Under the pieces are notes generated by a model, which did not search any database, was not told where the DNA came from, and worked only from the letters and a program-made list of their open reading frames with translations. A DNA stretch of 64,000 nt, from positions 1 to 64,000 of the forward strand of contig NZ_JARKPQ010000196.1 of the NCBI RefSeq assembly GCF_029975155.1, written 5' to 3'. The first letter of the stretch is position 1. Each line of letters starts with the position of its first letter. The DNA is from Propionicimonas sp. (lineage in GTDB: Bacteria > Actinomycetota > Actinomycetes > Propionibacteriales > Propionibacteriaceae). Below are positions 17,022-27,340 of this stretch, piece after piece. A program made the position numbers and the translations under genes.

Positions 17022-19121
17022 CTACCCGCGCAGGACGTGCAGGACGTGAGCGGGATTCGCCGGGGTCAGCCGGACGTAGTTGCGCTCACCCCAGGTGAAG
17101 GTGGCACCGGTCAGTTCGTCCCGCAGGTCCACGGTCGGGCCGTCGACACCCAGCCAGCCGAGGTCGAGGCGGACGTCGCTCTCCACCCCCTGGTCGGGAT
17201 CGAGACTGCAGATCACGATGACCGCGTCCTCGCCGTCCCGCTTGGCGTAGGCGATCACCCGGTCGTGCGGGGTCTCGAGGAACTGGATCTGCCGCAACTG
17301 CTGCAGCGCCGGGTGGTCGCGCCGCACCTGGTTGAGGCGGCCGAGCAGCAGGTTCAGATTGGGCTGGGCGAAGTAGTCGCGCGGCCGGTACTCGTACTTC
17401 TCCGAATTCCGGTACTCCTCGCCGCCGGGCTTCAGCGGCTCGTGCTCGAACAGCTCGAAGCCCGAGTAGACACCCCAGGACGGCGACATCGTCGCCGCCA
17501 GCACCGCCCGGATCGAGAAGGCCGCGGGATTGCCCGACTGCAGGAAGAACGGGTTGATGTCCGGGGTGTTGACGAAGAAGTTCGGCCGGTAGAACGCGTC
17601 GGTCGCCCGGCTGAGCTCGGTCAGGTACTCCTCGAGCTCCCACTTGGTATTCCGCCAGGTGAAGTAGGTGTAGCTCTGGTGGTACCCGACCTTGCCGAGG
17701 GCGTGCATCATCTCGGGCTTGGTGAACGCCTCGGCGAGGAACAGCACGTCCGGGTCGGTCTCGCGGACCTGGCGCATCAGCCACGCCCAGAACTCGACCG
17801 GCTTGGTGTGCGGATTGTCCACGCGGAAGATCCGGACGCCGTGGGCCATCCACAGCTTCAGGATGCGCAGCACCTCGCGGTAGATGCCCTCCGGGTCGTT
17901 GTCGAAGTTGATCGGGTAGATGTCCTGGTACTTCTTCGGCGGGTTCTCCGCGTAGGCGATGGTGCCGTCCAGGCGGGTGGTGAACCACTCCGGGTGGGAG
18001 GTGACCCAGGGGTGGTCGGGCGACGCCTGCAGGGCGAAGTCGAGCGCGATCTCCAGGCCCAACTCCCTGGCCCGGGCGACGAACCGGTCGAACGCGTCCC
18101 AGTCGCCGAGGTCGGGGTGGATCGCGTCGTGACCGCCGTCCGGGCCGCCGATCGCCCAGGGTGAGCCGGGATCGCCCGGCGCGGGGATCAGGGTGTTGTT
18201 CCTGCCCTTGCGGAACGCGGTGCCGATCGGATGGATCGGCGGCAGGTAGACCACGTCGAAACCCATCGCGGCGACCTCGGCCAGCCGGTCCAGGGAGGTG
18301 TCGAAGGTGCCGGACGTCCATTTCTTGGTGGCGGCGTCGTAGGTTGCGCCCTGGGAGCGGGGGAAGAACTCGTACCAGCTGGAGAACAGGGCCTTCTGCC
18401 GGTCGACGAACAGCGGGAAGTCGGCGGTGGGGGTGAGGAGCTCGCGGGGGCCGTACTGCTCCATCGCGCGGGAGATGCCCTTGGCGGTGGCGACCTCGAT
18501 CAGGTCGCCGGCGGGACGCTCGGGGATGAGCAGCATCGCCGTGGCCTTCAGGATGGACGCCTGCACGGGGTCGCCGGCCTGTTCCGCGAGCGCGGCCGTG
18601 CGCTCCAGCAGATCCCGGCCCTCCAGGCAGACCAGCTCGATGTCGACGCCGGCCGGCAGCTTGGCCTCGGCGTTGTGCAGCCAGGTGCCCCACGGATCGG
18701 ACCAGCCCTCGACGCGGAACGTCCAGGCGCCTTCCACGTCCGGCCGCACCCAGGCTTCCCACGGGTCGAGGCCACGCGGCTCCAGTGGGGTCATGTCGAC
18801 CCGCTGCTCGCGCCCGTCCGGCGCGGTGAGGATGACCGAGGCGTTCACGGAGTCGTGCCCCTCACGGAACACCTTCGCCCGGATCGGGATCAGCTCACCG
18901 ACCACGGCCTTCGCGGGGTATGCGCCGCCCTCGATCACCGGGCTGACCCCGCTCACCGGGATGCGGCCGAAGCCACGAGGAAGCGTGACCGTCGGGCTGA
19001 GGTCGAGTTTCGCGGGCTGCTCGGGCTCCTTGGCCGGTGGCGTCGGCTGCGGCGAGGCAGTGGCCACCGGGGCGGACGGCCGCTGCTGGCGCTTGCGGGA
19101 CGGGTTCGAGGATGCGCTCAC
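17022..19121 (-). CDS. glgE: Alpha-1,4-glucan:maltose-1-phosphate maltosyltransferase
   Basis: Extends alpha-1,4-glucan by two glucose units from maltose 1-phosphate; GH13 subfamily 3. The 699-residue protein has a Pro/Ala-rich N-terminal tail (1-40), the N and S domains, and the catalytic barrel with GFDVVYLPPIHPIGTAFRKG, the nucleophile aspartate in RIFRVDNPHTKP and the acid glutamate in LAEAFTKPEMM. YTYFTWRNTKWELEEY is typical of GlgE. It leads a tight operon glgE-mak-glgB-GNAT/NUDIX. The gap to glgX (19122-19416) contains two kinds of dispersed palindrome. No defect is visible. Confidence 0.96.
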   Translation of the reverse strand: MSASSNPSRKRQQRPSAPVATASPQPTPPAKEPEQPAKLDLSPTVTLPRGFGRIPVSGVSPVIEGGAYPAKAVVGELIPIRAKVFREGHDSVNASVILTAPDGREQRVDMTPLEPRGLDPWEAWVRPDVEGAWTFRVEGWSDPWGTWLHNAEAKLPAGVDIELVCLEGRDLLERTAALAEQAGDPVQASILKATAMLLIPERPAGDLIEVATAKGISRAMEQYGPRELLTPTADFPLFVDRQKALFSSWYEFFPRSQGATYDAATKKWTSGTFDTSLDRLAEVAAMGFDVVYLPPIHPIGTAFRKGRNNTLIPAPGDPGSPWAIGGPDGGHDAIHPDLGDWDAFDRFVARARELGLEIALDFALQASPDHPWVTSHPEWFTTRLDGTIAYAENPPKKYQDIYPINFDNDPEGIYREVLRILKLWMAHGVRIFRVDNPHTKPVEFWAWLMRQVRETDPDVLFLAEAFTKPEMMHALGKVGYHQSYTYFTWRNTKWELEEYLTELSRATDAFYRPNFFVNTPDINPFFLQSGNPAAFSIRAVLAATMSPSWGVYSGFELFEHEPLKPGGEEYRNSEKYEYRPRDYFAQPNLNLLLGRLNQVRRDHPALQQLRQIQFLETPHDRVIAYAKRDGEDAVIVICSLDPDQGVESDVRLDLGWLGVDGPTVDLRDELTGATFTWGERNYVRLTPANPAHVLHVLRG

Positions 19122-19177
19122 AGGGCCAACCTAGCGGCTGGCTCCCGGCAAGGGGAGGGATTGCGTCCGCGGCTCTC

Positions 19178-19215
19178 GGGGGACGGTTCCCGACTCGGTC
19201 CGGAGAGCTCTCCGG
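19178..19215. repeat. Palindromic element, family E
   Basis: GGGGACGGTTCCCGACTCGG followed by TCC (19179-19201) closely matches GGGGACGGTTCC-nnn-CTCGGTCC at 52171-52193 inside the trpA start. Next to it CCGGAGAGCTCTCCGG (19200-19215) is a perfect 16-base palindrome. Confidence 0.65.
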
Positions 19216-19313
19216 GGACGGATCGCCACTCGGCACGCCTCGCCCGCCTGCCCGAGGGGAGCCTTCAGTCGAGTCGGCGGAGCAAGGAACCCTCCCCGGT
19301 CGCCCTCTTCGGG

Positions 19314-19394
19314 TGAACGGAAAGGGACCCGTCCCCTTTCTGTTCGGGGCGACGGCCGAGGGTGAACGGAAAGGGGACGGGTCCCTTTCCGTTC
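19314..19394. repeat. Inverted pair of family A palindromes
   Basis: Copies at 19314-19345 and 19363-19394 lie in opposite orientations between glgX and glgE; the second reads TGAACGGAAAGGGGACGGGT and continues CCCTTTCCGTTC. They match the elements flanking the RAYT gene 16 kb away. The pair could fold into one long hairpin and uncouple glgE from glgX. Confidence 0.87.
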
Positions 19395-19416
19395 GGGTAG
19401 GGGACCGCCCCTGTGG

Positions 19417-21594
<2,178 letters not shown>

Positions 21595-21707
21595 GCTCTT
21601 CCTCCCAGGAATGACGTGGACCAGTGTGACCTAACCTTCAAGCAGTTGCCGCGAGCGACCCTCCCAAAGGGGGAATCGTTTCACCAACACTCATGAGAGG
21701 CGAACGG

Positions 21708-22829
21708 ATGGTCAGTCGTACGTATGTCGACCACGCAGCTTCGTCTCCGATCGTTCCCGAGGCCGCCGCGGCGATGGCTGAACTGCTGGGCCGGCCCGGC
21801 AATCCCAGCTCGCTGCACGGCGCCGGCCGGGCAGCGCGGAGGGTGCTCGAGGAGGCGCGGGAGTCGCTCGCCGCCGATCTCGGCGCGCGTCCCGGGGAGG
21901 TGGTGTTCACCTCCGGTGGGACGGAGGCGAACAACCTCGCGCTGCTGGGCCTGCGCTCCGCGGGGCGGCCACGGCTGGCGGTGTCGGCGGTCGAGCATCC
22001 CTCCGTGGCGGCGGTGAAGGGCCGGCTGGACGAGGTCGTGGAGCTGCCGGTGCTGCCGTCCGGCCACCTCGACCTCGACGCGGCGTCCCGGCTGGTGGAC
22101 GCGAGGACCGGCCTGGTCTCGGTGATGTGGGTGAACAACGAGACCGGGGCCGTCCAGCCGGTCGCGGCGGTGGTGGAGCTGGCTCATCGGGCCGGCGCGC
22201 TGGCCCACAGCGACGCCGTGCAGGCGTTCGGGCACCTCGAGGTCGACGTCGGTGTCGCCGGTCCGGACCTGCTCAGCGTGTCGGCGCACAAGCTCGGCGG
22301 CCCCGTCGGCATCGGGGCCCTGGTGGTCCGTCGGGGGGTGACGCTGGCGCCGGTGGGGTTCGGCGGTGGTCAGGAGGCACGGCTGCGCTCCGGCACCGTC
22401 CCGGTGGCGCTGGCCGCCGGCTTCGCGGCGGCGAGCCGGGTGGCGGCGGCCCGCCGCGAGCACGAGGCAGAGCGCCTGGCCGCGCTGCGGGACCGCCTGA
22501 TCGCCGGCGCGCTGGCCGCCGTCCCCGGGACCAGGAGTAACACGGTCGAACCGTGCAGCCCGGCGATCGTGAACCTGACCTTCGCCGGCGTCCGGGCCGA
22601 TGACGTGCTGCTGCTGCTGGACGCCGCGGGCTTCGACGCGTCCACCGGTTCGGCGTGCACGGCGGGGGTACACCAGCCCAGCGAGGTGCTGCTGGCCATG
22701 GGCCGGTCGACGGCGGACGCCGCGGCGAGCCTGCGATTCTCCTTCGGCCCCGACACGACCACGGACCAGGTCGACCCGCTGCTGGCCGTGCTGCCCGGTG
22801 TGGTCGAGCGGGCGAGGTCCGCGTCCTGA
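21708..22829 (+). CDS. Cysteine desulfurase (IscS/NifS family)
   Basis: PLP enzyme that takes sulfur from cysteine as a persulfide. The 373-residue protein has the family start TYVDHAASSPIVPEA, SGGTEANNLAL, the PLP lysine Lys195 in SVSAHKLGGPVG and the catalytic cysteine Cys317 in STGSACTAG. It probably feeds MnmA (24173) for tRNA 2-thiouridine, since these genes are usually neighbours in actinobacteria; here they are separated by a 1.3-kb lower-GC insert. The start at 21708 has GAGAGG seven bases upstream; an ATG five codons earlier is less well placed. Confidence 0.92.
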   Translation: MVSRTYVDHAASSPIVPEAAAAMAELLGRPGNPSSLHGAGRAARRVLEEARESLAADLGARPGEVVFTSGGTEANNLALLGLRSAGRPRLAVSAVEHPSVAAVKGRLDEVVELPVLPSGHLDLDAASRLVDARTGLVSVMWVNNETGAVQPVAAVVELAHRAGALAHSDAVQAFGHLEVDVGVAGPDLLSVSAHKLGGPVGIGALVVRRGVTLAPVGFGGGQEARLRSGTVPVALAAGFAAASRVAAARREHEAERLAALRDRLIAGALAAVPGTRSNTVEPCSPAIVNLTFAGVRADDVLLLLDAAGFDASTGSACTAGVHQPSEVLLAMGRSTADAAASLRFSFGPDTTTDQVDPLLAVLPGVVERARSAS

Positions 22830-22844
22830 GCAGGACGTGTCCTG
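22823..22844. terminator. Interlocking palindromes at desulfurase 3' end
   Basis: GTCCTG (22823-22828), CAGGAC (22831-22836) and GTCCTG (22839-22844) alternate, so the middle arm can pair with either side. It overlaps the stop codon of the cysteine desulfurase gene and could work as a weak terminator or a recombination scar. Confidence 0.4.
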
Positions 22845-23121
22845 ACCGCTGTTCGGTGGCTGGCGCCGGGGTTGGGCGACGCACCCGGTTCTGCCGCGCC
22901 ATCGAGGTCCTGGTCAACCCCGTGCTACGGGAGCGTCGTTGTGGGGCGGTGGCAGTGACCTCATGACGACGCTGGCGTAGCCCGCGCTTTGGCTGCGGGT
23001 GTGGACCGTCGTCAGAACGACGTTTGCCTAGCACCGAGTTACTGGTCGACGTGTCGTGATCTCGGGATCCGAGGCCAGATTCGTCAGCGAGTGGCGTGGT
23101 CAGCCGTAGGTTGTCCGAGGC
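22845..23121. other. Non-coding, lower-GC start of an insert
   Basis: No convincing gene on either strand. The only structure is a weak imperfect stem: GACGAC near 22973 can pair with GTCGTC near 23009, with CCCGC/GCGGG inside. Composition is less GC-rich than the flanking genes. Confidence 0.4.
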
Positions 23122-23355
23122 TCAGTTCGGGGTGACGCTGGATGGCAGCAACCAGAGCTTCCAGAGAGCGCCGGCCGTCATGGCCGAGGCGAGCAATGCC
23201 GAGCGCCAGACGATGCCCAACAGGGGGCCGGTGAGTTCGTCGTCCCATGGAAGCCAGGTATCGACCTCCGTCGTGACGAAGACCGCCAGCACCCAGCTGC
23301 CGAGCACGAGGCAGGCCAGCATGACAGCGACTCTCAACAAGACCTTCTTCGCCAT
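23122..23355 (-). CDS. Small membrane protein, unknown
   Basis: 77-residue hypothetical with two predicted membrane helices: LLRVAVMLACLVLGSWVLAVF (residues 5-25, given as a span) and GIVWRSALLASAMTAGAL. AAAGGA five bases before the ATG supports it as a real gene. No family is recognised. It lies in the lower-GC block between the cysteine desulfurase and mnmA, divergent from the secreted protein at 23472, and may belong to the same imported segment. Confidence 0.55.
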   Translation of the reverse strand: MAKKVLLRVAVMLACLVLGSWVLAVFVTTEVDTWLPWDDELTGPLLGIVWRSALLASAMTAGALWKLWLLPSSVTPN

Positions 23356-23471
23356 CAGCGTCCTTTCACGGTGTCACGGGCGATTGATTCCAAAGAGATT
23401 CTCCGATTCTCGCACAGCCACCGGCATGACGTGCAAGTATGTCGATGCCACCCCAATCAGAGGAGTTCAAC

Positions 23472-23868
23472 ATGAAGAGAACCTTGCTGGCCACCATCGG
23501 CACGCTGATGATGGCCCTGAGCCTTGTCAATGCCGATGTTGCCCATGCCGCCGTGAATGACGTTGTCATCAAGCATATCAAGGGCAGCAGCAGCGACCGC
23601 CCGTTGTTGCTGATCTGCGAGAATTGGGCTGGATCCAACTGTGCCGAGGGTACGCGCAAAGGGTGTCTTTGAGGTCGGGGAGAACTCCAAGACGAAGTAC
23701 AAATGGATCGACACGGACGGTGTGTACGCGCCCGGCGGCTGCGTGCTCACGATCAAGGGCATCACTCAGGCCGAGTATTCGGGAGGGACATGGGGCAAGT
23801 GGATCAAGGTGTCCGGGACCCCGCAAGCTCCGAACGGAACGAACTATTCGGCGTTCACTACCTGCTAG
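23472..23868 (+). pseudogene. Small secreted protein, frameshifted
   Basis: A clear signal peptide (MKRTLLATIGTLMMALSLVN, cleavage probably after AHA near residue 27) and a strong AGAGGAG ribosome-binding site open a frame that stops early at 23672. The following bases continue in the +1 frame to 23868 with sensible protein (FEVGENSKTKYKWIDTDGVY). Removing one G from GGG at 23661-23663 gives a single product of 131 residues with four cysteines after the signal, enough for two disulfides. Function is unknown; the pattern resembles small secreted Streptomyces proteins with a C-N-W ... TDGVY core. The indel may be real or an assembly error. Confidence 0.65.
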
Positions 23869-23992
23869 CCAGGAGCGGCCCAGAAGGTGAGCGGGCTTGC
23901 CATGGGCGATGACCTTGAGGGAAGCTGATTTCGCCTAACGACGGCTGACAGTTAGCTCACCAGAGATTTACTGCTTCCTATTGCGCAATGAT

Positions 23993-24098
23993 GTGGAACA
24001 GTGCAGACAGTTCCACACGGCGTGTCAGAGTGCAGGCGGCCTGCGGGCCGCAAGACGGGGCTGGAGCGTTACACAGGTGGCCGCTCCAGCCCCGTTGT
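23993..24098. terminator. Three consecutive hairpins before mnmA
   Basis: The 304-base gap 23869-24172 has no gene but three stems: GTGGAAC/GTTCCAC (23993-23999 with 24010-24016), GCGGCC/GGCCGC (24036-24051) and CGGGGCTGGAGCG/CGCTCCAGCCCCG (24056-24068 with 24082-24094, extendable by AGA/TCT). The third is a perfect 13-bp stem. They may end transcription from the insert and protect mnmA, or form a structured leader; GAGGAGG at 24162-24168 then serves mnmA. Confidence 0.55.
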
Positions 24099-24172
24099 CT
24101 GCGTATCCGGTCAGCGGCGACGGTCATGCTGGGGCCTTGCGACGTACACTCTCGGGGTCTTGAGGAGGGCGG

Positions 24173-25249
24173 ATGCGCGTACTGGCTGCCATGTCCGGCG
24201 GGGTGGACTCCGCCGTCGCCGCGGCGCGCCTCGTGGACGCCGGGCACGAGGTCGTCGGCGTCCACCTCGCTCTGTCGAAGAACCCCGAGACGTACCGCAG
24301 CGGTGCGCGCGGCTGCTGTTCGCTGGAGGACTCCCACGACGCGCGCAGGGCAGCGGACGTGCTCGGCATCCCGTTCTACGTCTGGGACTTCGCCGAGCGC
24401 TTCGCCGAGGACGTCGTGGCCGACTTCGTCAGCGAGTACGCGGCCGGACGCACCCCCAACCCGTGCCTGCGCTGCAACGAGAAGATCAAGTTCGCGGCCG
24501 TGCTGGAGCGCGGCAGGGCACTGGGCTTCGACGCCGTCGCCACCGGGCACTACGCCCGGCTGGAGCGCGACGGCGAGCGGGTCTCGCTGTACCGGTCCGC
24601 CGAGCCGGCGAAGGACCAGTCCTACGTGCTCGGCGTGCTGGACGCCGACCAGCTGCGCCACTCGCTGTTCCCGCTCGGCGCGGACACCGCCAAGGCCGAA
24701 GTGCGGGCCGAGGCGGCTGCCCGCGGCCTGTTCCTGGCGAAGAAGCCCGACAGCCACGACATCTGCTTCATCCCCACCGGCGACACCGCCGGGTTCCTGC
24801 ACTCCCGGCTGGGCCGCCGCGAGGGCGACATCGTGGACGAGTCCGGCGAGGTGGTCGGCGCCCATGCCGGCGCGCACCAGTTCACGGTCGGGCAGCGGCA
24901 CGGGCTGCATCTCTCGGTGCCCGCGGCGGACGGGCGTCCCCGCTACGTGCTGCGTGTCGATCCAGTGCACAACGCGGTCACGGTCGGGCCGAAGTCGTCG
25001 CTGGCCGTCCGGACGATCGAGGCCATCCGGCCGACCTGGACGGAGGGGAAGATCGAGGGCTCCTGGCGCGGCCTCGTCCAGGTACGCGCCCACGGTGAGG
25101 CCATGCCCGCGACGATCAGCGCCGCCGGTTCCGGCGTCCGGATCGAGCTCGACGAGCGGGCCTACGGCATCGCCCCTGGCCAGGCGGCCGTCCACTACGA
25201 CGGCGATCGTGTCGTCGGCAGCGCCACGATCGCTCGCGCGGAGGCGTGA
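24173..25249 (+). CDS. mnmA: tRNA-specific 2-thiouridylase
   Basis: Adds sulfur to the wobble uridine (U34) of Lys, Glu and Gln tRNAs after adenylating it with ATP. The 358-residue protein has the PP-loop SGGVDS at 8-13, the catalytic cysteine Cys98 in [12 protein letters not shown], the second cysteine Cys198 in [11 protein letters not shown], and a C-terminal beta-barrel domain. GAGGAGG precedes the ATG at 24173. Its sulfur donor is probably the desulfurase at 21708. The stop overlaps the next gene's start by one base (TGATG). Confidence 0.96.
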   Translation: MRVLAAMSGGVDSAVAAARLVDAGHEVVGVHLALSKNPETYRSGARGCCSLEDSHDARRAADVLGIPFYVWDFAERFAEDVVADFVSEYAAGRTPNPCLRCNEKIKFAAVLERGRALGFDAVATGHYARLERDGERVSLYRSAEPAKDQSYVLGVLDADQLRHSLFPLGADTAKAEVRAEAAARGLFLAKKPDSHDICFIPTGDTAGFLHSRLGRREGDIVDESGEVVGAHAGAHQFTVGQRHGLHLSVPAADGRPRYVLRVDPVHNAVTVGPKSSLAVRTIEAIRPTWTEGKIEGSWRGLVQVRAHGEAMPATISAAGSGVRIELDERAYGIAPGQAAVHYDGDRVVGSATIARAEA

Positions 25250-26259
25250 TGGTCGGCTTCACCGGCCTGGGTTCGCTGCCGGGGACGGACTACGGCGCAG
25301 CGCTGCGGATGACCTTCGACAAGGTGCCCGGCCTCCCGTACCTGCCGGAGCTGCCCGCCCGGGGGCCGTGGGCGGCGATGATCGGGCGCGGCCTCGGCCT
25401 GCCGTCCGGGCTGCCGGCGGAACTGGCCGCGGGGGAGTGGCGGCTCGCCGACGCCCCCGGCGTGGACCAGCGCCGGGCGCGGGCGACCTGGCGCGACGAC
25501 CTCGACCGGCTCGAGGAGGCCGCGGACGGGTACACCGGGCCGTTCAAGCTGGCCGTCGCCGGACCGTGGACGCTCGCCGCATCCCTCGGCGTCGCCCACG
25601 CCGGACGCGTGCTCGCCGACCCGGGTGCCCGGCGCGACCTCGCGCAGTCCCTGGCGGACGGCGTGGGCGAGTTGCTGGCCGATGTGACCCGGCGGCTGCC
25701 CGGGCTGGACCTGGTGCTGCAGGTGGACGAGCCGTCCCTGCCCGCGGTCGCCGCCGGCGCCGTGCCGACGCCCGGCGGGTTCTTCCGGCACCGCGCGGTG
25801 GACCTGCCGGAGCTGTGCCGATCGCTGCGCTGGATCACGGCCGAGCCGGCCCGCCGCGGCCTGCCGGTGGCCACCGTGCTGCACAGCTGCGCACCCTGGG
25901 ACGGCGGCTGGCCGGTCGCCGCGCTGCTGGACGGCGACGCGACCTCGGCGGGCTTCGGAGCCCTGTCGCTGGATCTCGACCAGCTGGGCTCCACGGACTG
26001 GGAGCCGCTGGCCGCCGCGGCCGATGCCGGCGCCGGGCTGCACCTCGGCTGCCTGCCCACGGCTGGCACACCGCGTCCCCTGGGCGTGGATGCCGTGCGC
26101 CGCCGGGCGCTGGTGGCCGTGGAGCGGATCGGCCCGCGTCCGGAACAGCTCGTGCTCACCCCGGCGTGCGGTCTGGCGGGCTGGACGACGACCGAGGTGA
26201 GCCGCGGTTTCGACGTGCTGGCCACGGTCGCCGAACAGGTGGCCGCCGAGCTGGGCTGA
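25249..26259 (+). CDS. MetE C-terminal-domain-like methyltransferase (core methionine synthase type)
   Basis: 336-residue protein equal to the catalytic barrel of cobalamin-independent methionine synthase, without the N-terminal barrel of full MetE (about 750 residues). It starts FTGLGSLPGTD. The candidate zinc ligands are kept: HSC in VATVLHSCAPW and the cysteine in LTPACGLAG, with VLQVDEPSLPA as the usual acidic segment. Full MetE uses methyl-tetrahydrofolate; the donor of such short forms in actinobacteria is unproven. It starts at ATG 25249, overlapping mnmA, and is followed by DUF4232. The family is clear; the exact reaction is not. Confidence 0.82.
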   Translation: MVGFTGLGSLPGTDYGAALRMTFDKVPGLPYLPELPARGPWAAMIGRGLGLPSGLPAELAAGEWRLADAPGVDQRRARATWRDDLDRLEEAADGYTGPFKLAVAGPWTLAASLGVAHAGRVLADPGARRDLAQSLADGVGELLADVTRRLPGLDLVLQVDEPSLPAVAAGAVPTPGGFFRHRAVDLPELCRSLRWITAEPARRGLPVATVLHSCAPWDGGWPVAALLDGDATSAGFGALSLDLDQLGSTDWEPLAAAADAGAGLHLGCLPTAGTPRPLGVDAVRRRALVAVERIGPRPEQLVLTPACGLAGWTTTEVSRGFDVLATVAEQVAAELG

Positions 26260-26280
26260 CGTGAATTTCCGGTCGTCGTG

Positions 26281-26286
26281 AATACT
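26281..26286 (+). promoter_or_regulatory. -10 element, leaderless DUF4232 gene
   Basis: AATACT ends six bases before the GTG at 26293 and decides this start over the GTG at 26278. Confidence 0.45.
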
Positions 26287-26292
26287 GGCGGG

Positions 26293-27339
26293 GTGGCACG
26301 CGACGGAGCGCAGGGCTGGCGATGGCTCGGCTGGCTGATTCTGCCCGCGGCCTCGCTCGTGCCGGAGTTCGCCGGGGGCGAAGCGGGCCCGGTACGGCTG
26401 GCGGCAACGCTGACCCTGCTTCTCGCCACCGCCCTGCTGTCCTATCTCGTGCTCCATGCCGTGCGCGAAGGGCGACGAGGACACCGCTTCCTGCTGCTGT
26501 GGGCGAGCGCCGGGGCTGCCGCGCTCCTGGTCGCGGGCGTGATCGAGTTCGGTGGGCTGTGGGGCGCCGCGGGGCCGGTCAGCGGCCGCGCGAGCGTCTC
26601 CGCAGTGGCAGCGACCGTGGCGGTCGCCGCCCGGTGGACGCTGACCTCCGGCCTGGTCGCAGCCGCCGTCACCGCCTGGCTGGCGCCGTGGCAGCCGCAG
26701 GCGACGGCCGGGGCGCCCCGGTACCTCCGGATCGGCGTCGCGGCGACGCTCCTGCTGGCGACGATCTGGTCGGCGGGGAACCTTGCCCGCGCCACCGCGA
26801 TGGCCGGCGTGAGCGACAAGCCTGCGCCGGCGGTCCAGGCGCCCACCGCGCCGGCGTCCGTCCCGTCCGCTGATCCGTCCGACCCGCCGTTGCCGCGGAA
26901 CGCCAGGCCTGACCGGGCCTTCGCGGGACGGTGCGCGGAGTCGGCGGTCCGGGTCACCTATCAGGGCATGGACGCGGCGGCGGGCGGACGGTACGCGCTG
27001 ATCGCCGCGGTGAACGAGGGCGCGGAGCCCTGCGTCCTCAAGGGTTTTCCCGATGTCGCCTTCGCCGACCTGCTCGGGAACAACGTGCGGGTGAAGCTCA
27101 GTCGTGGCGGGAGCTCGAACGGCCAGAAGCCGGCGCCGAAGCCCGTCCGCCTGCAGCCGGGTGGCGTGGCGCACGCGGAACTGAGCTGGCGGGCGGACGC
27201 CGGCGCGTACGACCGTGAGGTGAACACGATCCTGATCGCCGGTTGGGCCGGAGCGGAGCGGACGGGCTACGGCGGCAACTTCCAGGTGAAGAACGGCACC
27301 GCCGTCCAGGTGTCGCCCTGGCTCGCCGGCGAGGTCTGA
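26293..27339 (+). CDS. Membrane protein with C-terminal DUF4232 domain
   Basis: 348-residue protein with four or five predicted membrane helices in the first ~165 residues, then a Pro/Ala linker and an extracellular DUF4232 domain (about 200-345). The domain has the family motifs FAGRCAESAVRVTYQG, RYALIAAVNEGAEPCVLKGFPDVAF and a paired-cysteine layout. DUF4232 domains are common at actinobacterial cell surfaces and have no known function. The GTG at 26293 follows the leaderless pattern. The next gene begins two bases after its stop. Confidence 0.8.
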   Translation: MARDGAQGWRWLGWLILPAASLVPEFAGGEAGPVRLAATLTLLLATALLSYLVLHAVREGRRGHRFLLLWASAGAAALLVAGVIEFGGLWGAAGPVSGRASVSAVAATVAVAARWTLTSGLVAAAVTAWLAPWQPQATAGAPRYLRIGVAATLLLATIWSAGNLARATAMAGVSDKPAPAVQAPTAPASVPSADPSDPPLPRNARPDRAFAGRCAESAVRVTYQGMDAAAGGRYALIAAVNEGAEPCVLKGFPDVAFADLLGNNVRVKLSRGGSSNGQKPAPKPVRLQPGGVAHAELSWRADAGAYDREVNTILIAGWAGAERTGYGGNFQVKNGTAVQVSPWLAGEV

Positions 27340-27340
27340 C

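Noticed and set aside
22830-24172. Toxin-antitoxin or bacteriocin-immunity pair
   Set aside because: The two small genes are divergent, one is frameshifted, and neither resembles a known toxin, antitoxin or immunity protein; only the general idea of a transferred module is kept.
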